DNA from: Microbacterium sp. 3J1
Lineage (GTDB): Bacteria > Actinomycetota > Actinomycetes > Actinomycetales > Microbacteriaceae
Assembly (NCBI RefSeq): GCF_001049495.1
Contig: NZ_CDWI01000014.1
Location: forward strand, 1-64,000
Length of the DNA stretch: 64,000 nucleotides
Direction: 5' to 3'
Shown: positions 26,816 to 38,332 of the stretch, in pieces
How the letters are laid out: every line of letters begins with the position of its first letter
How positions within the stretch are numbered: the first letter of the stretch is position 1
Made by a program: the position numbers and the translations under genes
The notes under the pieces: model-generated
Databases searched by the model: none
What the model was told of the DNA's origin: nothing
What the model saw: the letters and a program-made list of their open reading frames with translations, nothing else

Positions 26816-28438
26816 TCAGCCCATCCGATCGAGAGGGATCACTGCGCCCGGGTTCAGGATGCCGGCCGGGTCGAGCTCCCGCTTGATCGCCGCGAGTATC
26901 CTCATGCCTGTGTCGCCGATCTCCGCCTCGAGCCACGGCGCATGGTCGCGGCCGACGGCGTGGTGGTGACTGATGGTCCCTCCGGCGTCGATGATCGCGT
27001 CGTTCACCCTCTCCTTGACGGCCCGCCACACCGCCAGGGGCTCGGAGCGGATGCCGGCCAGCACCGTGAAGTAGAGCGACGCGCCCGTCTGATAGACGTG
27101 CGAGACATGGCACATCACATAGGGCTTCGCGCCCGCATCCGAGAACCCGGCGCGCAGTGCGGCCGAGACCGCGTCGCGGAGCCTTTCGAGATTCGACCAT
27201 GTGGTCGCCGTCTCGAGCGTCTCGCAGAAGACTCCCGCGTCCAGCAGAGCGTCCCGCAGGTAGGGGCCGTCGAATCGTCCGGCGAGCCATGCTGCCGCAT
27301 CGCCCTCGCCGTCCGACACCCCGCCCGATGCACCGAGGAGGGCGGCGGTCCGCGCGCGACGCTCGGCGACGTGATCGCCCTCGTACACCGTGACGACACC
27401 GGCCCCCTTCGCGAGCGCCTTCCCGATGCGACCGACCTGCGCAAGACTCACCGCCGTCTCCGCCTCGTCCGACAGCCGGATGGCCGTCGGACCACCTCCG
27501 TTCTGGGCGACGCGGCGGAGCGCCTCGGCACCGGCGTGGAAGTCCGTGAAGGACCAGGCTTCGAAGAGCCTCTCGCGTGGGACCGGATGCAGCCGCACCC
27601 TGACCTCCGTGATCACGCCGAACACACCCTCGGATCCGAGGATCACTCGGGTGAGATCGGGACCGGCCGCCGACCCGGGCGATCGCCCCAGGTCGAGATC
27701 CCCTGTGGGAGTCGCGACGCGCATGCCGGTCACCATCGTGTCGAATCGGCCGTTGCCTGCCGAGTTCTGGCCGGAGGAGCGCGCGGCCGCGAACCCGCCG
27801 ATCGTCGCGTACCGGAAGCTCTGCGGATAGTGACCGAGCTCGAAGCCGCGGGCCGCCAGCAGCGATTCCGCCTCCGGTCCCGTCGTGCCGGCTCCGAGCA
27901 CCGCCTCGTGGCTCACCGCATCGAACCGGATCAGCCCGGAGAGACGACGCAGGTCGAGAGCCACCACGGCGTGATGGAGCCCGCGCTGGGGATCGAGTGC
28001 TCCGACGACGCTCGTGCCACCACCGAACGGGATCACGGCGATGTGCCTGGCTGACGCCTCCCCGAGGACCGCAGCGACCTCCTCGTGCGTGGCGGGTCTC
28101 ACCACGCCGTCCGGCGCGGACTGCATCCGCTGTCGTCGTCGCAGGATGTCAGGAGTCGAGCGGCCCCCGGCATGACGGATCCGCGCCTCGTTCGAGAGGT
28201 CGACTCCGTCTGCGCCGACAGCCGCCTCGAGAGCGCCGATGTCGGCGGCGTCGAGCGCCGACGGCGCCAGCTCCACCTCGTCGAGGGCGACCGCAGGCTC
28301 GGGACGGCGGATGCGGCCGAGCAGCAGAGGCAGCAGGGTGCGAACGGCCAGTGGCAGCTCGACCGCCTTCGCCGGGTCGCCCCACCCGTTCCAGCGCATC
28401 TCGGTGTCGTCGGCCACTCTGCCGAGGCGGTCATCCAT
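26816..28438 (-). CDS. FAD-binding oxidase, alkyldihydroxyacetonephosphate-synthase-like, 540 aa
   Basis: The FAD-binding PCMH domain has VIPFGGGTSVVGAL (about 135) and TIGGFAAARSSGQNSAGNGR, then ILGSEGVFGVITEV. The C-terminal cap ends with the histidine motif SHHHAVGRDH near 495, which in alkyl-DHAP synthases is catalytic. MCHVSHVYQTGASLYFT is also typical. Family knowledge suggests ether-lipid or related glycerolipid chemistry. It is the first gene of a three-gene operon and faces the TetR gene across only 20 bases. Confidence 0.85.
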   Translation of the reverse strand: MDDRLGRVADDTEMRWNGWGDPAKAVELPLAVRTLLPLLLGRIRRPEPAVALDEVELAPSALDAADIGALEAAVGADGVDLSNEARIRHAGGRSTPDILRRRQRMQSAPDGVVRPATHEEVAAVLGEASARHIAVIPFGGGTSVVGALDPQRGLHHAVVALDLRRLSGLIRFDAVSHEAVLGAGTTGPEAESLLAARGFELGHYPQSFRYATIGGFAAARSSGQNSAGNGRFDTMVTGMRVATPTGDLDLGRSPGSAAGPDLTRVILGSEGVFGVITEVRVRLHPVPRERLFEAWSFTDFHAGAEALRRVAQNGGGPTAIRLSDEAETAVSLAQVGRIGKALAKGAGVVTVYEGDHVAERRARTAALLGASGGVSDGEGDAAAWLAGRFDGPYLRDALLDAGVFCETLETATTWSNLERLRDAVSAALRAGFSDAGAKPYVMCHVSHVYQTGASLYFTVLAGIRSEPLAVWRAVKERVNDAIIDAGGTISHHHAVGRDHAPWLEAEIGDTGMRILAAIKRELDPAGILNPGAVIPLDRMG

Positions 28439-28458
28439 GCGTTACAGTGTGACAGATC

Positions 28459-29067
28459 ATGGAAGAACGTCAAGCAGTCGCGTCCGCGCCCGATCCGGCC
28501 TTCCCCGTCTGGGACGCCACTCAGACGCGAGTGCTGGATGCGGCCGACGAACTGATCGTCCGGCGCGGGGTGCATGGTGTGACGATCGCCGAGCTCGCCC
28601 GACGCGCCGGACTCAGTCGCCCGACGGTCTACCGCAGCTGGAACGACGCGGACGACGTCGTACGCGCGGCGCTCCTCCGACGCATGGCCGGCATCATCGA
28701 GCTCTTCTCCGAGCGGCCGGCGACGAGGCGGGAGCTCGTCGACGACGTCCTGCGATTCTCCGGCCTGTTCCGCGCGGATGCCGTCTACGGACAGCTGCTG
28801 TCCGAGGAGCCGGAGGCGTTCACCCGCTACACCCTGCAGCGTGTGGGGTCGAGTCAGAGGATGATCCTGCGGTGGCTCGCCGATGCGATCCGCACGGCGC
28901 AGGTCGGCGGCACGGTGCGGGATTCGGAGCCGACGGGCATCGCCGTGATGCTGCTGCTGGTGGCGCAGTCGGCCGTGCTATCGCACGGGACGGTCTCCGA
29001 CCTCCTCCCCGAGGAGACGTGGGAGAGCGAGCTCCGCGCGGCGCTGGACGGACTGCTCAGGCCATGA
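28459..29067 (+). CDS. TetR-family transcriptional regulator, 202 aa
   Basis: An N-terminal TetR helix-turn-helix (about residues 24-70) reads GVTIAELARRAGLSRPTVY. The C-terminal ligand domain is divergent. The gene is divergent from the alkyl-DHAP-synthase-like operon with a 20-bp gap, and its stop overlaps the GlpD start (ATGA). It most likely controls both directions. The ligand is unknown; a lipid or glycerol metabolite is the natural guess. Confidence 0.9.
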   Translation: MEERQAVASAPDPAFPVWDATQTRVLDAADELIVRRGVHGVTIAELARRAGLSRPTVYRSWNDADDVVRAALLRRMAGIIELFSERPATRRELVDDVLRFSGLFRADAVYGQLLSEEPEAFTRYTLQRVGSSQRMILRWLADAIRTAQVGGTVRDSEPTGIAVMLLLVAQSAVLSHGTVSDLLPEETWESELRAALDGLLRP

Positions 29068-30515
29068 CCGCACACTCCCCCGACCTCAACGTGGCGCGTC
29101 GGGCCCTCGAACTCGAGCGATCGGCCCTCGACACGGCCGACGTGCTGGTGGTCGGCGGCGGGATCACCGGAGTGGGCGCTGCGCTGGACGCGGCGTCCCG
29201 GGGTCTGCGCGTGGTGCTCCTCGAGGCGGAGGACCTCGCCTTCGGCACGAGCAGGTTCAGTTCCAAGCTCGTGCATGGAGGGCTTCGCTACCTCGCGACC
29301 GGCGACGTCGCGACCGCCACTGAGAGCGCGCTCGAGCGGCACCTGCTGATGTCGACGATCGCCCCGCACCTCATCAGGCCGTTGGGGCAGCTGCTTCCCT
29401 TCTCCCCCGCCGTGTCGGGCCGGCAGCGGATCGCCGGGGTCGCCGGGATGACGATGGGCGACCTGCTGCGCATGCGAGCCCGCACGTCGCGACGAGTGCT
29501 GCCTCGCCCGCATCTGGTGTCGTCGCACCGTGCCCTCGAGCTCGCGCCCGGGCTCGAGGGCGCTGGACTGCGCGGCGGGATGCTGTCGTTCGACGGACAG
29601 CTCGTCGATGACGCCCGTCTCGTCGTCACAGTGGCGCGCACGGCTGCGGCCCTCGGTGCCCGCATCCTCACCCGCGTCAGGGCCCTCGAGATCCGAGGCG
29701 ACGGCGTGACCGCGGAGGACGCTCTCACCGGGGAACGCGTCGAGTTCGCCGCGCGCAGCGTGATCAACGCGACGGGTGTCTGGGCGGGTCAGCTCGATGG
29801 GTCGATCCGCGTGCGTCCGAGCAGGGGCACGCATATCGTGCTCGACGCGGCCGACCTGGGCCACCCGACCGTCGCGGTGACGATCCCGCACGAAGGATCG
29901 ATCAGCCGGTACGTGTTCGCTCTGCCACAGCATCACGATCGCGTGATCGTCGGCCTCACCGATGAAGACGCCCCAGGACCCGTTCCTCGCGTGCCGGAAC
30001 CGACGGAGCCGGAGCTCGCGTTCCTGCTCACGACCCTGAACAGGGTGATGTCGACTCCCATCCGCCGCGAGCAGGTCCGTGGGGCTTTCGCCGGATTGCG
30101 CCCCCTCATCGACACCGGCGCGCTGTCCACGGCGGACATCTCCCGCCGCCACCTGGTGGCGCTGTCCGACCAGGGATTCGTCACCGTGCTGGGCGGCAAG
30201 CTCACCACCTATCGGCGCATGGCCGAGGATGCGGTCGATCTCGCGATCGGAACGCGAGCGATCAGCGCGCCGCCGAGCCGCACCCGCTCGCTGCGTCTCG
30301 TCGATGGCCGTCTCCCTCCCCGCGCAGAGCCGCTGGTCGAGGGACTCGCCCTCGACCGTGCGGAGGTGGAGTTCGCCGTACGGTCAGAAGGCGCCCTCTC
30401 CGCCGACGACGTGCTCGATCGGCGCACACGCATCGGCCTCGTCGCCGAGGACAGGAGTCGGGCGGAGCACGCCGTCGACACCGTCGTCAGGGAGACCCTC
30501 GCGCAGCTCGCGTGA
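29064..30515 (+). CDS. glpD: glycerol-3-phosphate dehydrogenase, GlpD type, 483 aa
   Basis: An FAD-binding motif LVVGGGITGVGAALDAASRG begins at about residue 28. GTSRFSSKLVHGGLRYL and GGKLTTYRRMAEDAVD are GlpD signatures. It is shorter than E. coli GlpD at the C-terminus, similar to mycobacterial GlpD1. It oxidises glycerol-3-phosphate to dihydroxyacetone phosphate at the membrane. The ATGA overlap with the TetR gene couples translation. Mycobacteria keep the same glpD1-TetR-flavoprotein-kinase neighbourhood. Confidence 0.93.
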   Translation: MTAHSPDLNVARRALELERSALDTADVLVVGGGITGVGAALDAASRGLRVVLLEAEDLAFGTSRFSSKLVHGGLRYLATGDVATATESALERHLLMSTIAPHLIRPLGQLLPFSPAVSGRQRIAGVAGMTMGDLLRMRARTSRRVLPRPHLVSSHRALELAPGLEGAGLRGGMLSFDGQLVDDARLVVTVARTAAALGARILTRVRALEIRGDGVTAEDALTGERVEFAARSVINATGVWAGQLDGSIRVRPSRGTHIVLDAADLGHPTVAVTIPHEGSISRYVFALPQHHDRVIVGLTDEDAPGPVPRVPEPTEPELAFLLTTLNRVMSTPIRREQVRGAFAGLRPLIDTGALSTADISRRHLVALSDQGFVTVLGGKLTTYRRMAEDAVDLAIGTRAISAPPSRTRSLRLVDGRLPPRAEPLVEGLALDRAEVEFAVRSEGALSADDVLDRRTRIGLVAEDRSRAEHAVDTVVRETLAQLA

Positions 30516-30654
30516 ACAGTCCGCCGACGGCGTGCGTCCTCAGCGTTTCCGCGGCGGGGCGGCGCGGAGAACGGGCACGGAACAGCGTGTGAACACCGCT
30601 CGGGTCGGGGCCTTGACGGCCGCGCGTGCGCGGGCGACGAGGCACAGTGGTGTC

Positions 30655-31350
30655 ATGGACATGCTCCTCACCATGCTGAGCGGTAAAGGGGTGTCGGGTC
30701 TGCTGAAGACGGGCACTGCGATCCTCACGATCCTGCTCGTCGTGCCGGCCCTGCTGAAGATCTTCATCGTCACCGTCGACGAGGGGTGGGCGGCGATCCG
30801 CACCCGCAACGGGAAGCCGATCATCCGCAATCGCCCGCAGCGCCGCCCGAGCGGCCGCGGTGGTGCGGTGGGAGAGGTCGTCGTGCTGGACCCGGGGTCG
30901 CACGGCGCGTTCCCGCTGTTCTACTGGTACAAGCTGATCGACGTGCGCTGCCGGGCGAGCGACCTGCCGGCGCGCGAGATGACCGGTGCGAGCGGGCACC
31001 AGCACCGGGTGCATGCATCCTTCGAATGGCGGCCGATACCCACCGGACGAGATCTGCGGGTGTTCGAGCTCGATGTCGTGAACGTCAAGGAGCGAGCCTC
31101 GAACATCGTCGGAGCGGCACTCCGAGACGTCATCCGCGGGTTGGAGGGCGCCGAGCTGCCGCACAACGACGAGATCAACACGCGCGTGATCGCCGCCAGC
31201 GCCGACGAGGTCCGACGCGCGTGCGGGGTGGAGCTGGTCCGCGTCATGGTCACCGGCGACGCGCTCACCGACGGTTACCTCCTGTCGACCGCGCTGCGGG
31301 AGACCGACCGTGAGGCGCAGGCTGTCGCCGCACTGCATGCGCTGAACTGA
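30655..31350 (+). CDS. SPFH/band-7-like membrane-anchored protein, 231 aa
   Basis: A membrane helix (residues 17-40) is followed by VDEGWAAIRTRNGKPI, the start of an SPFH/band-7 core, with YWYKLIDVRCR, an FEWRPIPTGRD strand and a helical end (ETDREAQAVAALHALN). Stomatin-like proteins organise membrane complexes or proteases. There is no NfeD partner. The ATG at 30655 is chosen because the extended upstream frame antisenses GlpD. GAGG lies about 11 bases upstream. Confidence 0.72.
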   Translation: MDMLLTMLSGKGVSGLLKTGTAILTILLVVPALLKIFIVTVDEGWAAIRTRNGKPIIRNRPQRRPSGRGGAVGEVVVLDPGSHGAFPLFYWYKLIDVRCRASDLPAREMTGASGHQHRVHASFEWRPIPTGRDLRVFELDVVNVKERASNIVGAALRDVIRGLEGAELPHNDEINTRVIAASADEVRRACGVELVRVMVTGDALTDGYLLSTALRETDREAQAVAALHALN

Positions 31351-31399
31351 CCGTCGTCCACCCGGAATCCGGCCGAGCCGGCTCAGCGCATCCGGTGTG

Positions 31400-33340
31400 T
31401 CAGCGACGCTCCTGCAGCGGTACGTCGATCGAGCCGGCCTCGCCCGCGTGACGCGCGACCGGGATGCGGGTACCGAGCACCTGGGACACGACGTCCTGCG
31501 CGATCTTCGAGGCGGTCAGCCCGGCATCCGCGAGGATCTGGTCACGGGACGCATGGTCGATGAACTCATCCGGCAGGCCGAGCTCGTCGACCGCGGTGTC
31601 GATGCCCGCTTCGCGAAGCACCTGACGCACCCTGGTGCCGATGCCGCCGACGCGGATGCCGTCCTCGAGGGTGATGACGAGACGGTGGCGGGCCGCCATG
31701 CTGAGGATCGACGGCTGCACCGGGATCGCCCAGCGCGGGTCGATGACGGTGGCACCTATCCCCTGTGCGCGCAACCGCTCGGCGACGTCCATCGCGAGAG
31801 CGGCGAAGGGACCGATGGCGACCAGCAGCACGTCCTCGGACTCGCCGCGGGCGAGGACGTCCACACCGTCATGCAGCCGCTCGAGTGCGGGGAGCTCGGG
31901 GGCCACATCACCCTTCGGGAAACGGATGACCGTCGGCGCGTCGTCGATGAGCACCGCCTCGTCGAGTGCCTCCTGCAGCCGCACGCCGTCGCGCGGCGCG
32001 GCGATGCGGATGTGCGGCACGATCTGCAGCATCGCGAGATCCCACATGCCGTGGTGGCTGGGACCGTCCGGACCGGTGACGCCGGCGCGATCGAGCACGA
32101 ACGTGACGCCGGCGCGGTGCAGGGCGACATCCATGAGCACCTGATCGAAGGCGCGGTTCATGAAGGTCGCGTACAGCGCGACGACCGGGTGGAGGCCACC
32201 GAAGGCGAGGCCGGCGGCGGATGCCACGGCGTGCTGCTCGGCGATGCCGACGTCGTACACGCGCTCCGGGAAGCGTTCGGCGAAAGGTGCGAGCCCGGTC
32301 GGCCGGAGCATCGCCGCGGTCATCGCGATGACGTCGTCCCGTCGCTCACCCACCGAGACGAGCGCGTCGGAGAACACCTCGGTCCAGCCGACGCCACCGG
32401 ACGAGAGCGTCTCGCCCGTGATCGGATCGATGCGGCCGACGGCGTGGAACTGATCGGCCTCGTCGTCGCGCGCGGGCTGATAGCCGCGTCCCTTCTCCGT
32501 GATCGTGTGCACGATCACCGGCGCGCCGTAGGACTTGGCGAGCTCGAGGGTCTCCAGCAGCGCCGGGAGGTCATGGCCGTCGACGGGCCCCAGGTACTTG
32601 ATGTCGAGATTCGAGTACAGCGCCTCGTTGTTCGTGAAGCGAGAGAGGAATCCGTGGGTGCCGCCGCGCAGACCACGGAACATCGCTCGTCCGACCGGAC
32701 CGAACGCGCGGAACAGACGGTCGGACTTGTGGTGGAGGTCCTTGTACGCCGCAGCGGTGCGCACACGATTGAGGTACCGGGACATTCCGCCGATGGTGGG
32801 CGCGTACGAGCGACCGTTGTCGTTGACGACGATCACGAGATTGCGGTCGTTGTCATCGGAGATGTTGTTCAGCGCCTCCCACGTCATACCGCCCGTGAGG
32901 GCTCCGTCGCCCACGACGGCGACCACGTGGCGGTCGGCGCGTCCCGTCGCCGTGAGCGCTCGGGAGACCCCGTCGGCCCAGCTGAGCGAGCTCGACGCGT
33001 GCGAGGACTCCACCACGTCGTGGGGGCTCTCCCCACGCTGCGGGTATCCGGCGAGCCCGCCCCGGAGGCGGAGCGACGAGAAGTCCTGGCGCCCCGTGAG
33101 GAGCTTGTGCACGTAGGACTGGTGCCCCGTGTCGAAGATGAACGGGTCGTCGGGGGACGAGAAGACGCGGTGGAGCGCGATCGTGAGCTCGACCACTCCG
33201 AGATTCGGACCCAGATGCCCGCCGGTGCGGGAGACGTTCTCGACGAGGAACTCTCGGACTTCCGCTGCGAGTTCGACGAGCTGGTCCTCGGTCAGCGAAT
33301 CGAGGTCACGCGGTCCTGAGATGCTCGGAAGAATGGGCAT
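31400..33340 (-). CDS. dxs: 1-deoxy-D-xylulose-5-phosphate synthase, 646 aa
   Basis: This is the first enzyme of the MEP isoprenoid pathway (pyruvate + glyceraldehyde-3-phosphate). Transketolase-type TPP enzyme motifs are present: IFDTGHQSYVHKLLTGR, VVGDGALTGGMTWEALNN, and DGPSHHGMWDLAML in the pyrimidine domain. Full family length. The ATG at 33340 has GAGGAGG five bases upstream; the GTG two codons earlier is less likely. Monocistronic. Confidence 0.96.
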   Translation of the reverse strand: MPILPSISGPRDLDSLTEDQLVELAAEVREFLVENVSRTGGHLGPNLGVVELTIALHRVFSSPDDPFIFDTGHQSYVHKLLTGRQDFSSLRLRGGLAGYPQRGESPHDVVESSHASSSLSWADGVSRALTATGRADRHVVAVVGDGALTGGMTWEALNNISDDNDRNLVIVVNDNGRSYAPTIGGMSRYLNRVRTAAAYKDLHHKSDRLFRAFGPVGRAMFRGLRGGTHGFLSRFTNNEALYSNLDIKYLGPVDGHDLPALLETLELAKSYGAPVIVHTITEKGRGYQPARDDEADQFHAVGRIDPITGETLSSGGVGWTEVFSDALVSVGERRDDVIAMTAAMLRPTGLAPFAERFPERVYDVGIAEQHAVASAAGLAFGGLHPVVALYATFMNRAFDQVLMDVALHRAGVTFVLDRAGVTGPDGPSHHGMWDLAMLQIVPHIRIAAPRDGVRLQEALDEAVLIDDAPTVIRFPKGDVAPELPALERLHDGVDVLARGESEDVLLVAIGPFAALAMDVAERLRAQGIGATVIDPRWAIPVQPSILSMAARHRLVITLEDGIRVGGIGTRVRQVLREAGIDTAVDELGLPDEFIDHASRDQILADAGLTASKIAQDVVSQVLGTRIPVARHAGEAGSIDVPLQERR

Positions 33341-33450
33341 CTGCACCTCCTCACAGGCACCTTGGTCGGCACCCGATTCCGGAGCGGATGCCGGTTCGAT
33401 CCTACCCCGGGGATCCGGGAAAGCTCGGAGAACCCCGATGCCTTGACACG

Positions 33451-33490
33451 CGAGAGGGGGCCCGGCTACGAAGAACCGGACCCCCTCTCG
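33451..33490 (-). terminator. hairpin downstream of acnA
   Basis: A 10-bp stem CGAGAGGGGG/CCCCCTCTCG with an inner CCGG pairing lies 9 bases after the acnA stop. No T run follows. Confidence 0.6.
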
Positions 33491-33499
33491 ATGCGGCGA

Positions 33500-36364
<2,865 letters not shown>

Positions 36365-36490
36365 GAATCCGTCTCCTTCTATTCGGATGGGAGCGACAGG
36401 CGCCTCCATCTTGCTCGCCAGCGAGCCCCTGCGGCTAGCAAGGCAGACCTAACCAGTCTGCTCCGCGTGACGCTCGGGCGAAAGCCTGCA

Positions 36491-36514
36491 ATTTATCTTG
36501 ATGTCAAGATAAAT
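36491..36514. promoter_or_regulatory. 24-bp perfect palindrome upstream of acnA, MarR-operator-like
   Basis: Arms ATTTATCTTGA and TCAAGATAAAT flank TG. It lies 3 bases from the DUF3159 stop and 127 bp before the acnA start. The TCTTGA half-sites resemble MarR-family operators. It is strikingly AT-rich for this DNA and lacks a T run, so a protein-binding site is more likely than a terminator. Confidence 0.6.
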
Positions 36515-36517
36515 CTA

Positions 36518-37252
36518 TCATGCCTCGGGCGGTGTCCCGGCATTCGGTTCGCGCGGATAGAGCGCTCGGACGACGAGCCAGGTGACGGCGATCAGCGGAG
36601 CGAAGAGCGGCAGTCCCATGATGAGCTTCAGCGTGCCGAGGATCGCGACCTCGTCGGCGAGGTAGAGCGGGAGCTGTACGGCGAGGCGTGCGAAGAACAG
36701 AGCCGCCCAGGCGATGCCGAGCCAGCGGAACGCACGCCTCTTGCGGCGGTCGCCGCGCCAGGCCGTCCCCTCGCCCATCAGGAACCCGACGGCGAGACCG
36801 ATCAGCGACCAGCCGATGAGCGCCGACACGAGCATCGCCGTGCCGTACGCCGCGTTCGTGATGAGTCCTGGGACGAAGTTGTCCGCGCCGCGGCCCGTCC
36901 ACAGGGCCAGCGCGGCGGCGGCGGCAGCGGCGACGAGCCCGCCGATCGCCGCCGAGGGCGGCGATTTCTGCAGCAGTCGGACGATGGTGAACACCGCCGC
37001 GAGTCCGACCGAGACTCCCAATGACAGGAGCAGCGGCTCGGGCCGGATCGTGAAGAGGATGACGAACGCCAGGCTCGGGAGGACGGATTCGAGGATTCCT
37101 CGCCAGCCGCCCATCGCCGACCAGACGACCTTGTGCGTCGCCCCGTTGTCGGCCGGGTCGAGCCCCGCCTTCCTGGCCGCGCCTCCCAGCGCTGCGCCGA
37201 GGATCTCCGACGCGCTCTGCTCGCGCTCGGGCTCCGGTGCCGACACGGTCAC
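36518..37252 (-). CDS. DUF3159 membrane protein, 244 aa
   Basis: Six hydrophobic segments follow a short cytoplasmic start. The DUF3159 signature GGWRGILESVLPSLAFVILF is at about 57-76, with charged WRGDRRKRRAFRW between later helices. Function unknown. The GTG at 37252 overlaps the stop of DUF3710 (GTGA), so the dut-DUF3710-DUF3159 genes are translated as one operon. Confidence 0.88.
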   Translation of the reverse strand: MTVSAPEPEREQSASEILGAALGGAARKAGLDPADNGATHKVVWSAMGGWRGILESVLPSLAFVILFTIRPEPLLLSLGVSVGLAAVFTIVRLLQKSPPSAAIGGLVAAAAAAALALWTGRGADNFVPGLITNAAYGTAMLVSALIGWSLIGLAVGFLMGEGTAWRGDRRKRRAFRWLGIAWAALFFARLAVQLPLYLADEVAILGTLKLIMGLPLFAPLIAVTWLVVRALYPREPNAGTPPEA

Positions 37253-37836
37253 GCGGAGCCGGGTGTGGCGGGCATCTTCAGCGGGATCAGGTCCCGAGGA
37301 GGCATGGGCGCTCCCCCACGCACGACGACGATCGAGCGGAACAGGTCCTCGACCTTGGCGGCGGCATCGAGGTCCGACGTCGCCGCGCCGCCGATGACGC
37401 CGCGCAGGAACCAGCGCGGGCCGTCGATACCGATGAAGCGCGCGAGGCGGAGCTCGGAGCCCTCGTTCGCCGGCGCAGGCACCTCGGCGAGGAGCTCCTT
37501 GCCGAGCGGGCCTTCGCGCTCCTCGACGCGCCCGCCCTGCGAACGGACCTGGTCGCGCAGCTGGACGCGGGTCTCGTCCCACAGACCACCGGAGCGGGGT
37601 GCCGCGAAGGGCTGCACCTGCAGCGAAGAGTCCGCGTAGTCGAGGCCGACGGCGACGATGCGCTTGGACTGCTCCTCGACCTCGAGGCGGAGGTTGAGAC
37701 CCTCCCGCGGGAGGATCTTGATGCCGCCGAGGTCGATGTACGGGCGGACCGGGTTCGCTTCGGAATCGTCGAAGGGCCCTTCGGTCGCCCGGTTGAGGGG
37801 CGCCGACTTCGAGGGGGTCGCGTTGTTGTCAGTCAT
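37249..37836 (-). CDS. DUF3710 domain-containing protein, 195 aa
   Basis: Cytoplasmic, soluble. Diagnostic stretches are NPVRPYIDLGGIKILPREGLN, cut here as YIDLGGIKILP, together with LQVQPFAAPRSGGLWDE and RFIGIDGPRWFLRGVIGG. It is nearly always beside dut in actinobacteria. No biochemical function is known. It overlaps dut by 8 bases and DUF3159 by 4. Confidence 0.9.
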   Translation of the reverse strand: MTDNNATPSKSAPLNRATEGPFDDSEANPVRPYIDLGGIKILPREGLNLRLEVEEQSKRIVAVGLDYADSSLQVQPFAAPRSGGLWDETRVQLRDQVRSQGGRVEEREGPLGKELLAEVPAPANEGSELRLARFIGIDGPRWFLRGVIGGAATSDLDAAAKVEDLFRSIVVVRGGAPMPPRDLIPLKMPATPGSA

Positions 37837-38320
37837 TGACCTGTCCTGCTGGAGATGGATGGAGTCCTGCCTGATACCCGGTCGAACCGAAACCGCCTTC
37901 GCCGCGGGTGCTCTCGGGCAGCACCTCGACCGGGATGAACGTGGCGCGCGTCACGGGCATGATGATCAGCTGAGCGATGCGATCGCCGACGGCCACATCG
38001 TACGCGCTCCGGATGTCGGTGTTGATCAGGCTCACCTTGATCTCACCGCGGTACCCGGCATCCACCGTTCCCGGGGAGTTGACGATGGATATCCCGTGCT
38101 TCGCCGCGAGGCCGCTGCGCGGCACGACGAAGGCGGCGTAGCCGTCCGGGAGCGCGATCCGCACCCCGGTGGCGACGAGGGCCCGCTCCCCCGGCTCGAG
38201 GTGCACAGACTCCGCGGCCACCAGGTCGGCTCCGGCGTCGCCCGGATGCGCGTATCCCGGCACGACGGCGGCGCCGTCGAGCACAGGGGCGATAATGGGG
38301 ACATCAACCGAATCAGTCAC
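37829..38320 (-). CDS. dut: deoxyuridine 5'-triphosphate nucleotidohydrolase (dUTPase), 163 aa
   Basis: All five trimeric dUTPase motifs are visible: AGADLVA, PRSGLAAKHGI, NSPGTVDAGYRGEI, RIAQLIIMPV and RGEGGFGSTGY. It converts dUTP to dUMP, keeping uracil out of DNA. The GTG at 38320 lies six bases after a TAGCCT -10 element, giving a leaderless mRNA. Only 12 bases separate it from the divergent DUF3093 gene. Confidence 0.96.
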   Translation of the reverse strand: MTDSVDVPIIAPVLDGAAVVPGYAHPGDAGADLVAAESVHLEPGERALVATGVRIALPDGYAAFVVPRSGLAAKHGISIVNSPGTVDAGYRGEIKVSLINTDIRSAYDVAVGDRIAQLIIMPVTRATFIPVEVLPESTRGEGGFGSTGYQAGLHPSPAGQVND

Positions 38321-38326
38321 CCCCCG

Positions 38327-38332
38327 AGGCTA
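38327..38332 (-). promoter_or_regulatory. -10 element TAGCCT of a leaderless promoter (dut)
   Basis: Minus strand TAGCCT, CGGGGG, then GTG at 38320. It fills the gap between dut and DUF3093. Confidence 0.6.

Noticed and set aside
28439..28458. TetR operator in the 20-bp divergent gap
   Set aside because: GTTACAGTGTGACAG looks symmetric at first, but the arms do not pair on any centre I tried. TetR binding here remains likely from position only.
36433..36456. DtxR/IdeR-like sequence (TTAGGTCTGCC on the minus strand) before acnA
   Set aside because: Only one half-site matches the iron-box consensus; the other half does not.
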